This document shows positions 8,209-14,364 of a DNA stretch of 16,728 nucleotides, one piece after another (the first letter of the stretch is position 1; every line of letters begins with the position of its first letter). The notes under the pieces were generated by a model that was given only the letters and a program-made list of their open reading frames with translations, did no database searches and was not told the DNA's origin. The stretch comes from Ignavibacteriaceae bacterium (GTDB taxonomy: Bacteria; Bacteroidota; Ignavibacteria; Ignavibacteriales; Ignavibacteriaceae), in NCBI GenBank assembly GCA_025455085.1, contig JALONF010000023.1:1-16728 (forward strand). Direction: 5' to 3'. The translations under genes and the position numbers were made by a program.

Positions 8209-8622
8209 ATGTCATTCAAAATAAGAAAAGTAGAATATTTCTACTGCTCGGTTTTTGACCAGCCCGGAGAGGCTTATAAATTGCTTTCACAGTTAGAGCA
8301 AAGCGGTATTAACCTTCTCGCGTTTACCGCAATACCTGTTGGACCAAACAGGACACAGCTAACTCTTTTCCCCGATACTCCTGACAAGCTTGTCTTGGAA
8401 GCCAAAAGAAGCAGCTTTACACTTGATGGACCCCATCCGGCTCTGCTAGTTCAGGGAGATGATGAACTTGGTGCATTGGCAAATATTCATCAAATCCTTT
8501 ATGAAGCAAATGTAAATGTTTATGCTTCAACCGGTGTCACTGATAACAGAGGGTGTTTTGGTTATCTGCTTTATGTAAGACCCGAAGAATATGAGCGCGC
8601 TGCTGCTGCTTTAAAAGTTTAA
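8209..8622 (+). CDS. Tandem ACT-domain protein
   Basis: This is a 137-residue cytoplasmic protein consisting of two ACT-like ligand-binding modules and no catalytic domain. The first module (about 5-70) begins with 'FYCSVFDQPGEAYKLLSQL' and the second (about 76-137) with 'GDDELGALANIHQIL'. Each shows the D-x-x-G turn between strand 1 and helix 1 where ACT domains bind small effectors, usually amino acids. Such stand-alone proteins are common in Bacteroidota and deep-branching bacteria and are mostly uncharacterised; a sensor or allosteric role is an inference. The start is fixed by GGGAGG. The transporter gene follows after 49 nt without a visible terminator, so read-through into it is possible. 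Confidence 0.85.
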   Translation: MSFKIRKVEYFYCSVFDQPGEAYKLLSQLEQSGINLLAFTAIPVGPNRTQLTLFPDTPDKLVLEAKRSSFTLDGPHPALLVQGDDELGALANIHQILYEANVNVYASTGVTDNRGCFGYLLYVRPEEYERAAAALKV

Positions 8623-8671
8623 TATATTTTATTTCCGGTCAATTATTTTTGAAAAATTATTAAAAGTTTTA

Positions 8672-9961
8672 ATGAAAAATAGAACCCGCTTCCCTTTTGT
8701 ATTCTGGATAGCAAACAGCATCGAGGTACTGGAACGATTTTCTTACTACGGTATTTACCTCGGCTTTGGAATTTATATGGAATACCTTGGTTTTTCAAAA
8801 GGACAGCTTGGAATTGTGCAAAGTTTGTTTCTTTTGTTTTCATACGCTACTCCTATTTTTTCAGGTACGTTTGCAGATAGATATGGCTTTAAGAAAGTTC
8901 TTATCATATCGTATCTTGCATATCTTCCGACAATATTACTACTAATTTTCACACAGTCATTCACGGGTATTGCTCTCACAATGCTAGGGATCGGATTTGC
9001 TGCCGGCATTTTCAAGCCATTAATATCAGGGACGGTGCGAGTAACCACAGATTCTACCAACAAGACTCTTGGCTTCGGAATTTTTTATGCGATGGTTAAT
9101 ATCGGTGCTTCGTTTGGACCTGTTGTTGCTGGAAAGCTGCGAGCTATTTCCTGGAACCATGCATTCTTTGCCGCTGCGATTGGTATCGGACTGATGCTGT
9201 TAATTACAATCTTTTTTTATAAAGAACCAAAACGCGAAATTGGAAACGCAACACTAAAACAAAAATTTCAGGATATGTATGTTGCCCTATCTGATATAAA
9301 ATTTCTAGTATTTCTAATTCTGCTTGGATTGATGTTTTGGTTACCCCTGTGGGCATTTTTCAATCTTGTTGCTGTTTATGTCGATAAAAATCTGGATACG
9401 GTGCGTTTATTTTTATTACTAGATAGTATTTTCCCATCCTGGTTTTCTAACATACTTTCTGCTGAAGATGAAACCGGGACGAGAAGATTATTAGGCGAAA
9501 CGATAGCTCATACCGGTTATATAATTATGATATTCCAGATTTTCATTTCGAGGATTTTTGAAAAGTTCAAAGCAATCCCATCCTTTAGCCTCGGCTTGTT
9601 TATAGCAGCATCAGGGATGTTCACAATTGGATATGCATATTTATCAGCACCAGAAGTTGTTTTCCTCGGAATATTTTTATTTGCTGTCGGAGAAATGATA
9701 TCTTCACCAAGAATACAGGAATATATTCTGTGGCTTGCACCTAAAGAAAAAGCCGGACTGTATATGGGTACAAACTTTTTAGCAACCGGTTTGGGTGGTG
9801 CACTCAGCGGAGTAACATATACATCACTTTACGGATATTTCAGGGATACCGGAAACCCGGAATACATTTGGTTTTGTCTTGCAGGTAATTTTTTGCTTGG
9901 AATAATTTCAATCTATATTTTTACAAAAACTGCAGGTGAGTTTAAAGAACTTACACATTGA
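8672..9961 (+). CDS. MFS transporter with POT/PTR-like signature
   Basis: This 429-residue inner-membrane protein has about 12 predicted helices. The first helix carries Glu18-x-x-Glu21-Arg22-F-S-Y-Y-G, the E1xxE2R proton-coupling signature of POT/PTR2 oligopeptide transporters. The loop between helices 2 and 3 has the general MFS motif A (G65-x-x-x-D69-R70-Y-G72-x-K-K). 'AGIFKPLISGTV' (111-122) and 'FYAMVNIGASFGPVVAG' (138-154) also resemble PTR-family helices 4 and 5. Residues about 237-280 form a hydrophilic segment between helices 7 and 8 that is longer than in many MFS proteins. Peptide or small amide uptake is possible, but the substrate cannot be read from sequence. No Shine-Dalgarno is visible before ATG 8672. 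The cupin gene begins 16 nt after the stop, which implies co-transcription. Confidence 0.85.
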   Translation: MKNRTRFPFVFWIANSIEVLERFSYYGIYLGFGIYMEYLGFSKGQLGIVQSLFLLFSYATPIFSGTFADRYGFKKVLIISYLAYLPTILLLIFTQSFTGIALTMLGIGFAAGIFKPLISGTVRVTTDSTNKTLGFGIFYAMVNIGASFGPVVAGKLRAISWNHAFFAAAIGIGLMLLITIFFYKEPKREIGNATLKQKFQDMYVALSDIKFLVFLILLGLMFWLPLWAFFNLVAVYVDKNLDTVRLFLLLDSIFPSWFSNILSAEDETGTRRLLGETIAHTGYIIMIFQIFISRIFEKFKAIPSFSLGLFIAASGMFTIGYAYLSAPEVVFLGIFLFAVGEMISSPRIQEYILWLAPKEKAGLYMGTNFLATGLGGALSGVTYTSLYGYFRDTGNPEYIWFCLAGNFLLGIISIYIFTKTAGEFKELTH

Positions 9962-9977
9962 CGAAAGGAATTTATCT

Positions 9978-10337
9978 ATGCCAACACTAATAACCTCACC
10001 AACAATAATTGAAGCTATCGGTAACAAGCCGAAAATCATCCGGGAATTTATCGGCAGAGTAAATTCTTCAACAAAAACAATTAGCATAGCAAAAATGACA
10101 AGTCCTGCTGGCTGGGAAGAACCCGGACAAAGACCTGAGTTTGACGAATACACTTTAGTGCTTAAAGGAATGTTAAGAGTTGAAACAAAGGAAAATGTTT
10201 TTAGTGTGAATGCAGGTCAAGCTATTATAACTTATGCCGGTGAATGGATAAGATATAGCACACCAAATCCTGAAGGTGCAGAATATGTTGCAGTTTGTTT
10301 ACCAGCCTTTTCACCCGAAACAGTCCATAGAGATTAA
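9978..10337 (+). CDS. Small cupin-like protein lacking usual metal-ligand histidines
   Basis: This is a 119-residue single-domain cupin. I chose ATG 9978 because AAAGGA at 9964-9969 precedes it by 8 nt; the frame extends back to a GTG at 9936 inside the transporter gene, but that start has no support. Cupin motif 1 corresponds to residues 45-64 ('GWEEPGQRPEFDEYTLVLKG') and motif 2 to about 80-97 ('GQAIITYAGEWIRYSTPN'). In canonical cupins these contain HxH...E and H; here the sequence has Q51, E54, D56, E57 and R92/Y93, and the only histidine is His117 at the very end. It may bind a ligand or metal through acidic residues or have a non-catalytic role. It sits between the transporter and hydrolase genes (16 and 29 nt gaps), so a link to the same substrate is likely but unproven. 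Confidence 0.8.
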   Translation: MPTLITSPTIIEAIGNKPKIIREFIGRVNSSTKTISIAKMTSPAGWEEPGQRPEFDEYTLVLKGMLRVETKENVFSVNAGQAIITYAGEWIRYSTPNPEGAEYVAVCLPAFSPETVHRD

Positions 10338-10366
10338 ATCATTCAATTAATAACAAGGAGGAAACT

Positions 10367-11179
10367 ATGAAAACACTGGCTCTCATTACGGCTGTTCTAA
10401 TCACTCTTTTATTTTTTTCCTGCTCCGAATCTGACGAGCAGAAAACTGATTTAACTGAAAAAGAGGTAGTGTATACTTCTGATAGTACCACTCTTAAAGG
10501 TTTTTTAGTTTATAACAACAATATTAAGGGCAAACGACCCGGAGTGCTTGTCGTCCACGAGTGGTGGGGACTAAACGATTACGCTCGAGAGCGCGCTCGA
10601 ATGCTCGCTGAACTAGGTTACACAGCCCTTGCTTTGGATATGTACGGTGATGGCAAAACAGCAAATCATCCCGAAGATGCTCAAAAGTTTGCCGGGGCTA
10701 TTTTCAATAATGTGAAAATGGGTGAAGAAAGATTTTTAGCTGCTTATAATTATTTAAAAGACCAGGAAACGGTTGATCCACAAAACATTTCGGCTGTTGG
10801 TTATTGCTTTGGCGGAGCTGTTGTACTTCATATGGCAAGAATCGGAACCGATTTAAAGGCAGTAGCAAGTTTTCACGGCGGCATACAAGCCATAACTCCA
10901 GCCGAAGAAGGAAAAGTTAAAGCATTCGTTTTAGTATGTAACGGAGCAGATGATCCATTTACAACTCAGGAACAAATTGATGCTTTCAAAAAAGAAATGG
11001 ATAGCGCAAAAGTCCAATACGAGTTTGTGAACTATCCTGGCGCCATTCACAGTTTCACCAGTCCTGCGGCAGATAGTCTCGGGAAAAAGTTTAATATGCC
11101 GCTGGCTTACAACGAAAAAGCAGATAAGGAATCTTGGCAGGAGATGAAAAAAGTATTTACTAAAGTATTCGGGAAATAA
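10367..11179 (+). CDS. Dienelactone hydrolase family lipoprotein
   Basis: This is a 270-residue alpha/beta hydrolase, probably anchored on the periplasmic side of a membrane. Residues 1-18 are a signal peptide ending in LFFSC, with Cys19 as lipidation site. The dienelactone hydrolase set is complete: Glu65 in 'HEWWG' (the residue that activates the nucleophile), Cys147 in GYCFGG as nucleophile, an acidic residue in 'GADD' (Asp195 or Asp196), and His228 in 'GAIHSF'. Members cleave lactones or esters; many exported homologues have unknown substrates, so true dienelactone activity should not be assumed. AAGGAGG lies a few bases before ATG 10367, the best Shine-Dalgarno in this cluster. It follows the cupin gene by 29 nt, as the probable last gene of the transporter-cupin-hydrolase operon. 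No compact terminator directly follows; the nearest candidate is the long stem at 11403-11472. Confidence 0.92.
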   Translation: MKTLALITAVLITLLFFSCSESDEQKTDLTEKEVVYTSDSTTLKGFLVYNNNIKGKRPGVLVVHEWWGLNDYARERARMLAELGYTALALDMYGDGKTANHPEDAQKFAGAIFNNVKMGEERFLAAYNYLKDQETVDPQNISAVGYCFGGAVVLHMARIGTDLKAVASFHGGIQAITPAEEGKVKAFVLVCNGADDPFTTQEQIDAFKKEMDSAKVQYEFVNYPGAIHSFTSPAADSLGKKFNMPLAYNEKADKESWQEMKKVFTKVFGK

Positions 11180-11216
11180 GCTTTGAATTAAAGTCGATTT
11201 TCAATTGTATAAATAT

Positions 11217-11293
11217 GGGCAGAATTTTGCTTGTTTTAGATAATTATTTGAAAGATTAAGAGAGTAAAATTAAGTAGTTGAAAAAATTCTGCC
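11217..11293. repeat. 11-bp inverted repeat with a 54-nt spacer
   Basis: GGCAGAATTTT at 11218-11228 and AAAATTCTGCC at 11283-11293 are perfect reverse complements; a G-U pair (11217/11294) could extend the stem in + strand RNA. The spacer is AT-rich. T-rich sequence (TTTATTCTTTG) follows on the + side, 38 nt after the hydrolase stop, so this could help end that transcript, but the spacer is long for an intrinsic terminator. Confidence 0.6.
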
Positions 11294-11329
11294 TTTATTC
11301 TTTGTTCCTTTTCTCCAATATTTCTGTTA

Positions 11330-11388
11330 GAAGAATCACAGATTCTCCTCCCAAAATCTGATTGCCTCTCTAATAAAGAGTAGCCTCC
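11330..11388 (-). repeat. Two REP-like hairpins, each preceded by a purine tetranucleotide
   Basis: Read on the - strand, GGAG (11388-11385) is followed by GCTACTCT-TTATT-AGAGAGGC (11384-11364), a stem with one G-U pair and one A-A mismatch. GGGA (11352-11349) is followed by GGAGAATC-TGT-GATTCTTC (11348-11330), an 8-bp stem with one G-U pair. The wobble pairs favour folding of the - strand copy. A GGAG or GTAG head before an imperfect palindrome is the layout of REP sequences mobilised by RAYT (TnpA-REP) proteins. No RAYT gene is in this window, so the identification is tentative. Confidence 0.4.
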
Positions 11389-11401
11389 TAGTAATCAGAT
11401 T
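11355..11401. repeat. 9-bp inverted repeat enclosing one REP-like hairpin
   Basis: AATCTGATT (11355-11363) and AATCAGATT (11393-11401) are perfect reverse complements. They directly enclose the 11364-11384 hairpin and its GGAG head, forming a nested cruciform-like unit of 47 nt. Confidence 0.65.
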
Positions 11402-11402
11402 C

Positions 11403-11481
11403 GGGCGGTCGGGATACTTTCCAACAATGTTATGCCCTCACTTTCATTGTGATAAAAATTTTCCGACCGCCCATTTTTATT
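11403..11481 (+). terminator. Long GC-rich stem followed by a T-rich tract (+ strand)
   Basis: GGGCGGTCGG at 11403-11412 pairs perfectly with CCGACCGCCC at 11463-11472. A G-U and an A-U pair extend it to 12 bp only in + strand RNA. ATTTTTATT follows directly on the + strand, while the - strand side has no U-run. A 6-bp inner stem (ACAATG 11424-11429 with CATTGT 11445-11450) lies in the 50-nt loop. The polarity suits termination of + strand transcription from the hydrolase operon or of a small RNA. The loop is much longer than in ordinary terminators, and the T-tract runs into the last codons of the convergent gene. Confidence 0.5.
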
Positions 11482-12184
11482 TATTCGCTTTCTTTTCATC
11501 AAACAGTTCATCCGGCAATCCGGTATTTATTTGATAATTAGAATACTTCAAATAAACTTTACCAGTCTCAGGCTCATCTGAATCTTTTTTCACTTTATCT
11601 GATTTAGAGTCCTTTTCTTCACCGAATCTTTTCGGTATCATCGAACGGTCAACTGTAAAACTGAATACTATCGAAGCTGGCATCCAAAATTTCTGTTCAC
11701 TTCTCAAATATTTCAGATCGATAAAGTAGGACCCTTGCGGTTTTCGGGATGATTCGACTTTCAGGATTAAGTTTCTTGCAGTATCAATCCAGAAAGTGCT
11801 TAGTATGACATCTGCTTTACCTTCCAAAGGAATAACTTTAATAACGGAAGTTATTGTTCCATCAATTGTATCTTCCCTTTCATGGAAGGCAGTGTATTTA
11901 TAATTAAGAAATCCGAGCGGGGAAAAATTCAACCCTGATTTGGGCAACATAGCGAAATTCTCTGAGTCAATATGAAACTTATCAGGCTTTTTATAGAAGA
12001 TGGTCGCTTCTCTGTCAGGCATCTTCAGGAAGTCAACATCTACTTTAATTTTAACATCAACCTGGTAGTCTTCAATCTTTTCAAACTCTGACTTCACATT
12101 CTCAAGAATAGCTTCCGGATTCTTAGGTTGGGAAATTCCAAGAGAAGTTACCAGGATAATAAAGGATAGAATTTTACACATCAT
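11477..12184 (-). CDS. LolA-like periplasmic outer-membrane lipoprotein-sorting family protein
   Basis: This 235-residue exported protein has a signal peptide at about 1-19 ('KILSFIILVTSLGISQ'). The rest reads as alternating amphipathic beta strands expected of a LolA/LolB-like half-barrel, for example 'KIEDYQVDVKIKVDV' (36-50), 'EATIFYKKPDKFHIDSENF' (59-77, the typical 'KPDKFRI'-like motif), 'FWIDTARNLILKVES' and 'VYLKYSNYQINTGLPDELF'. A charged insert rich in Lys, Asp and Glu spans about 186-207. LolA-like proteins bind lipoprotein acyl chains or other lipids in a hydrophobic cavity; this member's cargo is unknown. It is last in an operon with the ABC exporter, 17 nt after the permease stop, which fits a role in receiving or handling what the exporter moves. 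ATGATG at the start offers two adjacent Met codons, and no strong Shine-Dalgarno is visible. Confidence 0.75.
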   Translation of the reverse strand: MMCKILSFIILVTSLGISQPKNPEAILENVKSEFEKIEDYQVDVKIKVDVDFLKMPDREATIFYKKPDKFHIDSENFAMLPKSGLNFSPLGFLNYKYTAFHEREDTIDGTITSVIKVIPLEGKADVILSTFWIDTARNLILKVESSRKPQGSYFIDLKYLRSEQKFWMPASIVFSFTVDRSMIPKRFGEEKDSKSDKVKKDSDEPETGKVYLKYSNYQINTGLPDELFDEKKANK

Positions 12185-12201
12185 TGCTGCACCAATTTCT
12201 T

Positions 12202-13044
12202 TTAGCTAAGTATATCTTTTTTATTAAAAATAAATGAAGTTGCCGTAAAGAATATTATTATATGCCCACCCAATACCAGGACTGATTTAGTAATCTCAGC
12301 TAAATCCAGCGGATCGTCAAAAAACTCTCTCCAATCCAGTATATAAGTGGTGAACAGGTATGGTCTTATATCTCTTAAAATTTCGACATCAAAGGCGGAA
12401 AGAATAATAAAAATGATTATTACGGCCATTGTTGCTACTATAGGTCCGATTGCGTTTTCAACCAGGGATGAAAAGAACATCGCCAAACTGCAAACAACAG
12501 TCATACTCAAAATGGCAAACCCATATGCTAAGAAAAACCTCCAGAGAATATCACTTTTTTCGAAAATAATTATGGATTGGTCCCCGGAGACGATTAGCTC
12601 ACCGCTGCCAAAAATAATCAGACCAACAGCTAAGCTCATAAATGCAAGGAATAAAATTAAGGAGCTGGTATAGATCAAACCGGACAGGAATTTGGAGGTA
12701 ACAATCTGCATTCTGGAAATAGGCCGCGTTAACAGGATTCTATAAGTGCCAGCCGTTGCCTCTCCGGCAAGAAGATCTCCCGCGACGAGCGTAATCAGAA
12801 AAGGAATATGTATAGTTAGAGCATTTAGAATAATGTAGGAAATCCAGTAACCATTCAGGAGGTTGCCAACCAAAATAAACGAATCTCTCAATCCACGGGT
12901 AACAAAATCTATTGAATTCTGACCTTCAAGGTACATCGCCAAATGAAGCAGCGGAACGAGAATACCTATCGCAATAAAACCAATGTAAGTGCGCCACTTC
13001 CTGAAGATTTTGAGCAGTTCAATCCTGGTTAAAGTAAATATCAT
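12202..13044 (-). CDS. ABC-2 type transporter permease
   Basis: This 280-residue membrane protein has six predicted helices at about 18-39, 70-93, 117-146, 168-195, 198-218 and 253-273. The segment after helix 2, 'GDLLAGEATAGTYRILLTRP' (89-108), is the hallmark cytoplasmic coupling motif of ABC-2 permeases such as BcrB- and NosY-like proteins. A periplasmic loop of about 35 residues precedes helix 6 ('RPYLFTTYILDWREFFDDP'). Only one permease gene is present, so a homodimer with the ATPase is expected. Its ATG overlaps the TGA of the ATPase gene by ATGA at 13041-13044, which indicates translational coupling. No Shine-Dalgarno is seen, consistent with coupled re-initiation. The substrate is not deducible; such systems export drugs, lipids or peptides, or help maturation of envelope proteins. 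Confidence 0.9.
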   Translation of the reverse strand: MIFTLTRIELLKIFRKWRTYIGFIAIGILVPLLHLAMYLEGQNSIDFVTRGLRDSFILVGNLLNGYWISYIILNALTIHIPFLITLVAGDLLAGEATAGTYRILLTRPISRMQIVTSKFLSGLIYTSSLILFLAFMSLAVGLIIFGSGELIVSGDQSIIIFEKSDILWRFFLAYGFAILSMTVVCSLAMFFSSLVENAIGPIVATMAVIIIFIILSAFDVEILRDIRPYLFTTYILDWREFFDDPLDLAEITKSVLVLGGHIIIFFTATSFIFNKKDILS

Positions 13045-13952
13045 TTTGCACCGGAGGTGATAGTTAAAAAATAATCCTCAAGTGATCTTACCGGTATGAT
13101 TGCATTTACCATCACACCATTCTCAACAAGATATTTATTTAGTACCGGGATTGCACTCTGTTCAATACTTATGACGAATTTATTTTCTGTTATTGATTCG
13201 ATGATTCTATTCCAGCGTGTACCTTCCAAAATCTTTATGACCGCAGCTGTATCGTCAACCTCTATGGTTACTTTGAGTGTGCTTGAATTTAAAAGCTCGC
13301 TAACTTCTCCTTCGACTATCTTGCTACCTTTATTTATTATGATCATCCGGTTTGCAACAATTTCAATTTCCGAAAGAATGTGTGATGAAAGAAATATTGT
13401 TTTATTTTCTTCCTTACTCAGCCGGATTATTAAGTCCCTGATTTCTTTCATTCCCTGGGGATCAAGTCCTGTTGTTGGTTCGTCAAGAACAATCAGCTCC
13501 GGATTATGCAATAATGCCTGTGCTATTCCAAGCCTTTGCTTCATTCCGTGTGAATACCTATTAGCACGATCCGCTAATCCAACCAATTCTAGCAGTTCAA
13601 AAATCCTCTTACGAGTTACCTCTTTTCCTGAGATTTTAGCTAAAATTTCAAGGTTTTTAATGGCTGGCAGGTATTGATAAAAATCGGGCTTTTCCACAAT
13701 AGCCCCAACATTTGCCAGGATTTCTCTGCGGTTTTCTTTTAAAGTTTTGTTAAAAATTTTTATCGTTCCCGAAGTTGGTGAGATGAGTGAAAGTAACATC
13801 CTGATCGTCGTACTTTTTCCTGCACCGTTTGGTCCGAGAAATCCGAATACATCTCCCCTATTAACAGTAAAGTTCATATCATTAACAGCAAGAACGTCTT
13901 TGAATCGTTTTGTCAGCTGGGATATTTCAATTACTTTCTCTTTAGAGTTCAA
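13041..13952 (-). CDS. ABC-2 type transporter ATP-binding protein
   Basis: This 303-residue protein energises the permease encoded just downstream. Walker A is GPNGAGKST at 40-48, the signature is YSHGMKQR at 133-140, Walker B is LIVLDEP at 153-159 with catalytic Glu158, the D-loop is TGLDPQG and the H-switch is His191. The Q-loop position reads 'IVEKPDFYQYLPAIKNL' with Glu87 instead of Gln, as often seen in BcrA/NatA-like exporters ('IExPxFY'). Residues about 225-303 form the extra C-terminal domain common in this subfamily. The only start that keeps the full length is TTG 13950-13952, because an in-frame TGA lies immediately upstream. A better-looking ATG (13967-13969) is one frame off and meets a stop after six codons. 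The operon order is ATPase, permease, LolA-like protein. Confidence 0.93.
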   Translation of the reverse strand: MNSKEKVIEISQLTKRFKDVLAVNDMNFTVNRGDVFGFLGPNGAGKSTTIRMLLSLISPTSGTIKIFNKTLKENRREILANVGAIVEKPDFYQYLPAIKNLEILAKISGKEVTRKRIFELLELVGLADRANRYSHGMKQRLGIAQALLHNPELIVLDEPTTGLDPQGMKEIRDLIIRLSKEENKTIFLSSHILSEIEIVANRMIIINKGSKIVEGEVSELLNSSTLKVTIEVDDTAAVIKILEGTRWNRIIESITENKFVISIEQSAIPVLNKYLVENGVMVNAIIPVRSLEDYFLTITSGAK

Positions 13953-14021
13953 TCAGTTGTCTTTGCCATTATTTTTAAAAATTCCACAGTGATCTAAGGG
14001 TATTATTGTCTCTTTAAAGAA

Positions 14022-14042
14022 AAATTTATGCTCTATAAATTT
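14022..14042. repeat. 8-bp perfect inverted repeat in the divergent region
   Basis: AAATTTAT (14022-14029) and ATAAATTT (14035-14042) flank GCTCT. It lies 70 nt upstream of the ABC operon start and could be an operator or a weak hairpin. In sequence this AT-rich, chance origin is quite possible. Confidence 0.35.
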
Positions 14043-14252
14043 GTATCATAAAAAATTTATATTCAAATCAAAATTTAAATCGCAATTCTGAAAAAATATT
14101 TTTTAAAATCAGATGAAATTTAATTTGCAATTTTTAAAAAATATCACCAAGTTAGTGTTGCCTTGTTGGAGCAAAAAAAATTTTGAAAATCTGTTATGCT
14201 GTTTCTTTCTTTGAAGAAATTTTACTTCCTTTAGGCTCCAGCTTAAAACCAA

Positions 14253-14327
14253 TATAATAAATTTTTTGTTACTCAAAAATAATTACTTATAAAGTGAATA
14301 TCCTTCTACTTATAATAAATTTTTTTT
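14253..14327 (+). repeat. 15-bp direct repeat upstream of nrdJ
   Basis: TATAATAAATTTTTT occurs at 14253-14267 and again at 14311-14325, starts 58 nt apart. The shorter ACTTATAA also occurs twice (14285-14292 and 14308-14315). The repeats bracket the candidate promoter and could be regulator sites or a product of low complexity. Confidence 0.4.
14266..14293 (+). promoter_or_regulatory. Candidate nrdJ promoter
   Basis: TTGTTA (14266-14271) and TATAAA (14288-14293), 16 nt apart, resemble -35 and -10 boxes (4/6 and 5/6 matches to the sigma70 consensus) and lie about 70 nt before the nrdJ ATG. No TAnnTTTG box is found here. The AT-rich context makes chance matches likely. Confidence 0.3.
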
Positions 14328-14353
14328 CTCTTAAAGATAACAAATCTATAACC

Positions 14354-14358
14354 AGGAG
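14354..14358 (+). promoter_or_regulatory. nrdJ Shine-Dalgarno
   Basis: AGGAG lies 6 nt before ATG 14365-14367 and supports this start. The protein then begins MQIQRLFTTAG, as expected for the family's N terminus. Confidence 0.75.
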
Positions 14359-14364
14359 CGCTTG

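Larger units (their letters stand above)
11180..11476. other. Convergent intergenic region rich in inverted repeats
   Basis: No reading frame of interest exists here on either strand. The 297-nt gap between the ends of the hydrolase and LolA-like genes holds four inverted-repeat units described separately: 11218-11293, 11330-11348, 11355-11401 and 11403-11472. The left third is AT-rich. The right part (11341-11412 and 11463-11472) is clearly more GC-rich than the flanks, which may mark an inserted element or a conserved RNA. Confidence 0.7.
13953..14364. other. Very AT-rich divergent intergenic region
   Basis: This 412-nt stretch between the ABC operon and nrdJ has no convincing gene. It contains many A- and T-tracts, an 8-bp inverted repeat at 14022-14042, a 6-bp inverted repeat TGGAGC/GCTCCA (14167-14172 and 14235-14240), a 15-bp direct repeat near nrdJ and a candidate nrdJ promoter. 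I saw neither an obvious NrdR box nor the conserved B12-box of cobalamin riboswitches. Confidence 0.6.

Noticed and set aside
9936..9977. Longer cupin start at GTG 9936
   Set aside because: It lies within the transporter gene, whereas ATG 9978 has AAAGGA at good spacing and gives a normal cupin length.
13096..13677. A 193-codon open frame on the + strand opposite the ABC ATPase gene
   Set aside because: It lies wholly antisense to a gene with all ABC motifs, has no Shine-Dalgarno, and its translation (Ser/Ile-rich) looks like no protein family.
13175..13700. Defective ABC ATPase because the Q-loop Gln is Glu
   Set aside because: An 'IExPxFY' loop with Glu is common in BcrA/NatA-like exporters, and all other catalytic motifs are intact.
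13953..14364. Cobalamin riboswitch or NrdR box upstream of the B12-dependent reductase
   Set aside because: I found no B12-box-like core and no pair of NrdR-type palindromes by eye; a covariance-model search could still find a divergent one.
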